Shown here: piece after piece, positions 20,977 through 24,732 of the stretch
How positions within the stretch are numbered: position 1 is the stretch's first letter
Layout of the letters: every line of letters starts with the position of its first letter
The notes under the pieces: model-generated
Told to the model about the DNA's origin: nothing
The model's database searches: none
Seen by the model: the letters and a program-made list of their open reading frames with translations, nothing else
Source of the DNA: a virus
Virus record (IMG/VR): IMGVR_UViG_3300035156_000043
Span: 1-24,732 of that record
DNA length: 24,732 nucleotides
Strand: one strand, 5' to 3'
Position numbers and translations under genes: made by a program

Positions 20977-22451
20977 CAGATGCTCAATTTACGACCTGGC
21001 TGCAGAGCCAGGCGGCGTACCGTGTCGTCCTCATCGAGGCCGCGGTCCAGATCGGTGGCGTGGAGTCCGTCGTCTACATGGCGACGAAACCATTCACCAC
21101 CGGTGCGGCCGATACGCCGGCAAATACCTCGTACCTCCCGATCGCCACTGTCGGCACGCTGTTCACCGAGCAGCTGTCGCTGGAAGGTGACGGCGCGCTT
21201 TCGGCCGGCGTACTGGAGATCGACAACACCGGCGGCGCGCGCGACATCTGGGCGGATGCTTCCTACGTCTGGACCAACCGCGCGATCAAGGCCTACATCG
21301 GTGACCTGCGCTGGCCTCGCTCGGACTTCCGCATGGTCTTCAACGGGATCGTGGCCGACATCGCGCCGCGCGGCCGCAACAAGCTGGGCCTGAAGCTGCG
21401 CGACAAGCTGCAGCGCCTGGACACGGCGCTCAGCGAAGCGAAGATTGGCGGCACTGGTGAGAACCAGGATGTGCTGCGCCCGGTGGCGTTCGGGCAGGTA
21501 TTCAACGCGACCCCAGTGCGGATCAGCAATGGGACGCTCGAGTATCAGGGGCATGTTGGTCAAATCGACGGTTCGATCGAGGCGCGCGACAACGCAGCCC
21601 CGGTCAGCTACACGACGAACGCGGCCACCGGCGTCATCACGCTGGACGATGCGCCGGCGGGCGCCGTCACCCTCTCCATGCGTGGCGACAGCGCCGGCGG
21701 CTATCGCGAAACGGTCGCCTCGATCGTCAAGCGCATCGTCACCGGCTACGGCAAGGCATCCGACCGCTTCACGGACGACGACCTCGACCTGGTCAGCCTG
21801 AGCGCGTTTGATTCGGCGAACCAGCAGGGCGTCGGCCTTTATGCGACGGACCGGCTGAACGTGCTGCCAGCGTGCCAGTCGCTGACGGGCAGCATCGGCG
21901 CCCAGCTGGTGATGTCGCGCCTGGGCAAGCTCCGCATCATCAAGGTCGCGCTGCCGGGAACGGGCACGCCGTTCGTGATCCGGCCGGAGCACATGGTCGA
22001 TGACACGCTGCAGCCGACTGGCCGCACCACCGCAGTCGGCGCCGTCAAGCTCGGCTTCTGCAAGAACTGGACGGTCCAGGACGCCGGCACGCTGGCGGGC
22101 ATTCCCGACCGGCACAAGGATCTGTTCTCCCAGGAGTGGCGCACCACCACGAAATCGGATGCGGCCACCATCGCCAAGTTCAAGCTCAACGCCGAGCCGA
22201 TCCAGCAGGACACGCTCCTGCTCACCCGGGCGGAAGCGGAAGCGGAGGCGCAGCGCCGTCTCGACTTGTGGAAGGTGCCGCGCACCACGTATGAGTTCGA
22301 TGGGCTACCCGAGCTGCTGCAGCTCGAGCTCGGCCAGGCCGTGACCGTCTTCAGCCCGCGCTTCGGCATGGCAGCTGGCGTCTCCGGCATCGTTATTTCA
22401 CTCGCGCCCGACTGGAACACCGGGCGCGTCAAAGTAGGGTTTCTCGTATGA
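20973..22451 (+). CDS. Tail tip / baseplate hub-like protein
   Basis: This 492-aa protein lies directly after the tape measure gene (ATGA overlap at 20973), where distal tail or hub proteins are encoded. It starts MTDAQFTTWLQSQAAYRVVLIEAAVQ. The body is beta-rich with SLEGDGALSAGVLEIDN, AYIGDLRWPRSDFRMVFNGIVADIAPRG and a C-terminal beta barrel-like region (GQAVTVFSPRFGMAAGVSGIVISL). The middle holds a VASIVKRIVTGYG helix. I infer that it closes the tail tube and carries the long fibre of the next gene. The separate M, L, K and I genes of lambda are not seen. Confidence 0.6.
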   Translation: MTDAQFTTWLQSQAAYRVVLIEAAVQIGGVESVVYMATKPFTTGAADTPANTSYLPIATVGTLFTEQLSLEGDGALSAGVLEIDNTGGARDIWADASYVWTNRAIKAYIGDLRWPRSDFRMVFNGIVADIAPRGRNKLGLKLRDKLQRLDTALSEAKIGGTGENQDVLRPVAFGQVFNATPVRISNGTLEYQGHVGQIDGSIEARDNAAPVSYTTNAATGVITLDDAPAGAVTLSMRGDSAGGYRETVASIVKRIVTGYGKASDRFTDDDLDLVSLSAFDSANQQGVGLYATDRLNVLPACQSLTGSIGAQLVMSRLGKLRIIKVALPGTGTPFVIRPEHMVDDTLQPTGRTTAVGAVKLGFCKNWTVQDAGTLAGIPDRHKDLFSQEWRTTTKSDAATIAKFKLNAEPIQQDTLLLTRAEAEAEAQRRLDLWKVPRTTYEFDGLPELLQLELGQAVTVFSPRFGMAAGVSGIVISLAPDWNTGRVKVGFLV

Positions 22452-24732
22452 GCGGAGTTCTGAACGACTGCGACGCGCTGCTGCAGGGCGCCGCGGTACG
22501 CATCCTGAATCCGAAGGATGCGTTCATAAACCTGACCCCTAGCGGCCCGGGTTTCCACATGAACGGCGCCGGCGTCGTCGACATTGCAGCCGTCAGGGTC
22601 ACGGCAGACCTGATCGCGCTTGAGGGAGACATCGACTTCACCGTCCAGGGCGGCACTCTGTCCAACGTGACCGCGCGCAGCGTCGACGTCAACTTCACGA
22701 CCGGGACCGCGATCTTGACCGCTACTGTGGTCACGAATGGGGAAACCTTCGGTCGTAGCTGCGTTATCCCTGTCGTGCGGGATGGCGCGCCCGGCCAGCC
22801 CGTGTACACGTGGATCAAGTACGCCGACACCGCAGCCGGCGCTGGTCTCTCGGACGACCCAGTCGGCAAGGCCTATATTGGCCTTGCCCACAACAAGCCA
22901 ACGGCCACCGAATCGACGACCCCCGCCGACTACACCTGGGCGCTAATGAAGGGCAGCGACGGTCTGCCAGGCACGAAAGGTGCCGACGGCATCACCTATT
23001 ACACCTGGATCAAGTACGCCGACCAGGCCGATGGAACCGGCCTCTACGACACGCCAAACGCGAATACCCTATACATCGGCATCGCAGTCAACCGCCTGAG
23101 CGCAACCGAGAGCACGACGAAGACCGACTACGTCTGGTCCCGCTTTAAGGGCGAGCAGGGTGTGGCCGGCGCGGTCACGTACACGTGGATCAAATATGCG
23201 GACACGGCCGCCGGCGTCGGCCTGTCCGATGACCCGACCGGAAAAGCGTACATCGGTTTTGCCTACAACAAGTCCACTGCGACCGAGTCGACGACGGCCA
23301 CGGATTACACCTGGTCGCTCATCAAAGGTACCGATGGCCAGCCAGGTGGCAAGGGCGCGGACGGCGCCACGCTCTACACGTGGATCAAATATTCGGATGC
23401 CGCGGACGGTACCGGGCTATACGACACCCCGACCGCCGGCACGCTGTACATCGGGATCGCCACGAACAAAAGCACGGCGACCGAGAGCACCGTGAAAACG
23501 GATTACGTGTGGTCGAAGTTCAAAGGAGACCAGGGCGTGCAGGGCCCGACGACCTACACCTGGGTAAAGTATGCCGACAGCTCCGCCGGCGCCGGCCTGA
23601 GCGACGATCCGACGGGCAGGGCCTATATCGGCTTCGCCTATAACAAGTCGACTGCGACGGAGAGCACCACCGCCACCGATTACACATGGTCGCTGATCAA
23701 AGGCACGGACGGGCAGCCCGGTGGCAAAGGGTCTGACGGGCAGACGCTGTACACCTGGATCAAGTATTCGGACAACGCCGATGGAACGGGTTTGTATGAC
23801 ACCCCAACAGCGAGCACTCAGTACCTGGGCATCGCGGTCAACAAAACCACCACCACGGAGAGCACGGTCAAGACTGACTACGTGTGGTCGAAGTTCCGCG
23901 GCGCCGATGGCGTCGGCACCGCCGGCATGCGCGGGGCCGGCCACTACTACGCGGCTGGCTCTGCCTGGTCGGATGGGGTCGCTGACGCTGCTACTCCCGA
24001 CGGTAATGTCGTCGGCGACGTCGTCACCATCTCGAGCAGCACCTTCGTCATGGAAAAGCGCTGGACGGGCACGGCCTGGGTGGACAATGGCGTCGTCGTC
24101 AACGGCAAGCTGATCGTGCCGGAGTCGATCCTGACTTCTGCACTTGCTGCTGGTGCCGTCACGGCGGGGAAGATCGCAGCTGGCGCCGTCAGCGCGAACA
24201 GCATTATCGTCACAGGCGACCAGAACAACCTGATCCGTGACCCCCAGTTCAAAGACCTGACATGGTGGGGACTGACCGGAAGGACGACGGAGGGGATCAG
24301 CATTGGCCGCTGGGCGGATGCGCAGCAACCAACACGCTGGAAGCACGGTGTCTCCGTCTACCTCGGTGCGACCACTGTTAGCAATGAACTTGTGGTCACC
24401 AGAACGCAAACGATGCCGATCGTTCCAGGTGCCACTTATCTGGTTGAGTATCAGGTTGGATTTAGTAGCGATTTCAATGGTGACCTGTCTATCTGGTTGC
24501 ACACCTACAATTCCAATGCAAACACGCTAGGTCCAACCCTACCGGGCGGGGGTGTGCCGAACAGCGGATATTTTTTCAATGGCAACGGTGACCCTATCCA
24601 ATACCCAAGCAACAGCCGGGGCGGTCAGGACGTCGTGAAATACTTCACGGTTCCGGCCAATAACGCTGTAGTCGGTTGCCAGTTCATCATCATGCGTCAA
24701 GTCCGCGCCGGCACTTGCGAGATTGGCGGCTT
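22448..24732 (+). CDS. Long tail fibre / host-specificity protein (5' part)
   Basis: The ORF starts at ATG 22448 (overlapping the previous stop) and is still open at the window end after 761 codons. Residues 1-118 form a beta-rich attachment domain (ILNPKDAFINLTPSGPG, then a strand series). Residues about 120-494 are three 125-aa super-repeats, each with two related units (YTWIKYAD ... TATEST ... DYxWS) joined by collagen-like Gly-x-y stretches. A low-complexity segment (GAVTAGKIAAGAVSANSI, about 570-590) precedes a beta-sandwich, carbohydrate-binding-like domain (NLIRDPQFKDLTWWG) that continues to the end. It probably contacts the host surface. Confidence 0.8.
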   Translation, partial: MSGVLNDCDALLQGAAVRILNPKDAFINLTPSGPGFHMNGAGVVDIAAVRVTADLIALEGDIDFTVQGGTLSNVTARSVDVNFTTGTAILTATVVTNGETFGRSCVIPVVRDGAPGQPVYTWIKYADTAAGAGLSDDPVGKAYIGLAHNKPTATESTTPADYTWALMKGSDGLPGTKGADGITYYTWIKYADQADGTGLYDTPNANTLYIGIAVNRLSATESTTKTDYVWSRFKGEQGVAGAVTYTWIKYADTAAGVGLSDDPTGKAYIGFAYNKSTATESTTATDYTWSLIKGTDGQPGGKGADGATLYTWIKYSDAADGTGLYDTPTAGTLYIGIATNKSTATESTVKTDYVWSKFKGDQGVQGPTTYTWVKYADSSAGAGLSDDPTGRAYIGFAYNKSTATESTTATDYTWSLIKGTDGQPGGKGSDGQTLYTWIKYSDNADGTGLYDTPTASTQYLGIAVNKTTTTESTVKTDYVWSKFRGADGVGTAGMRGAGHYYAAGSAWSDGVADAATPDGNVVGDVVTISSSTFVMEKRWTGTAWVDNGVVVNGKLIVPESILTSALAAGAVTAGKIAAGAVSANSIIVTGDQNNLIRDPQFKDLTWWGLTGRTTEGISIGRWADAQQPTRWKHGVSVYLGATTVSNELVVTRTQTMPIVPGATYLVEYQVGFSSDFNGDLSIWLHTYNSNANTLGPTLPGGGVPNSGYFFNGNGDPIQYPSNSRGGQDVVKYFTVPANNAVVGCQFIIMRQVRAGTCEIGG
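22805..23929 (+). repeat. Three 375-bp super-repeats in the fibre gene
   Basis: Units begin at 22805, 23180 and 23555, exactly 375 bp apart. Each super-repeat is an A unit (65 aa) and a B unit (60 aa, starts at 23000, 23375, 23750). A and B differ (LSDDP versus LYDTP; GKAYIG versus xTLYIG) but share the same frame. The amino acids of super-repeats 2 and 3 are nearly identical while many third codon positions differ. Confidence 0.9.

Noticed and set aside
22805-23929. CRISPR-like array
   Set aside because: The repeats are 375 bp, in frame and translated; there are no short direct repeats with unique spacers.

Overview
The window is the late (packaging and morphogenesis) half of a tailed-phage genome, most likely a prophage or temperate siphovirus of a GC-rich betaproteobacterium. 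The host assignment is an inference from base composition by eye, codon use and the general style of the proteins, and I cannot name a genus. Nearly all genes lie on the + strand and are tightly packed. Many stop and start codons overlap as ATGA or TAATG (for example at 1810, 2079, 9650, 11371, 11840, 12382, 20973 and 22448), as expected for one long late operon. No integrase, repressor, replication or lysis gene is visible, and the last gene runs off the right edge.

Left end (1-1440): a gene-poor stretch with an intrinsic terminator, a doubtful 40-codon ORF and a perfect 14-bp inverted repeat. It is followed by a minus-strand hicA-hicB toxin-antitoxin operon. Its promoter is close to consensus (TTGACA, 16 nt, TATAAT), and two identical-arm palindromes (ACAACA-N4-TGTTGT) lie 32 bp apart over it, as expected for HicB autorepression.

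Packaging and head (1442-8173): three small unknown proteins, an HNH endonuclease, a CTAG-rich spacer that may hold cos, the small and large terminase subunits, HK97-type portal, U35-type prohead protease and HK97-fold major capsid protein. The capsid protein has a scaffold-like delta domain and a peculiar signal-peptide-like N-terminus.

Accessory virion cassette (8236-11843): seven small or medium genes sit between the capsid gene and the head-tail connector. They include a tail-fibre-like protein, a LamG-like protein carrying six 20-residue repeats plus short beta repeats, and a possible adaptor protein. I infer a head-decoration or head-fibre module.

Connector and tail (11840-24732): gp6-like connector, head-closure protein, HK97 gp10-like protein, DUF3168 tail-completion protein and tail tube protein. 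These are followed by tail assembly chaperones G and GT joined by a -1 frameshift at GGGAAAC, a 1772-aa tape measure protein with three exact 73-aa repeats, one 492-aa tail-tip protein, and a long fibre gene with three 125-aa super-repeats. A moron-like gene (own promoter, strong ribosome binding site, signal peptide, terminator) is inserted between GT and the tape measure gene.

Terminator-like hairpins punctuate the late operon at several points, which suggests processive antitermination or internal promoters. Best leads for new biology: the secreted moron-like protein, the head-fibre cassette, the hicAB operator layout, and the unexplained structured DNA at 326-440.
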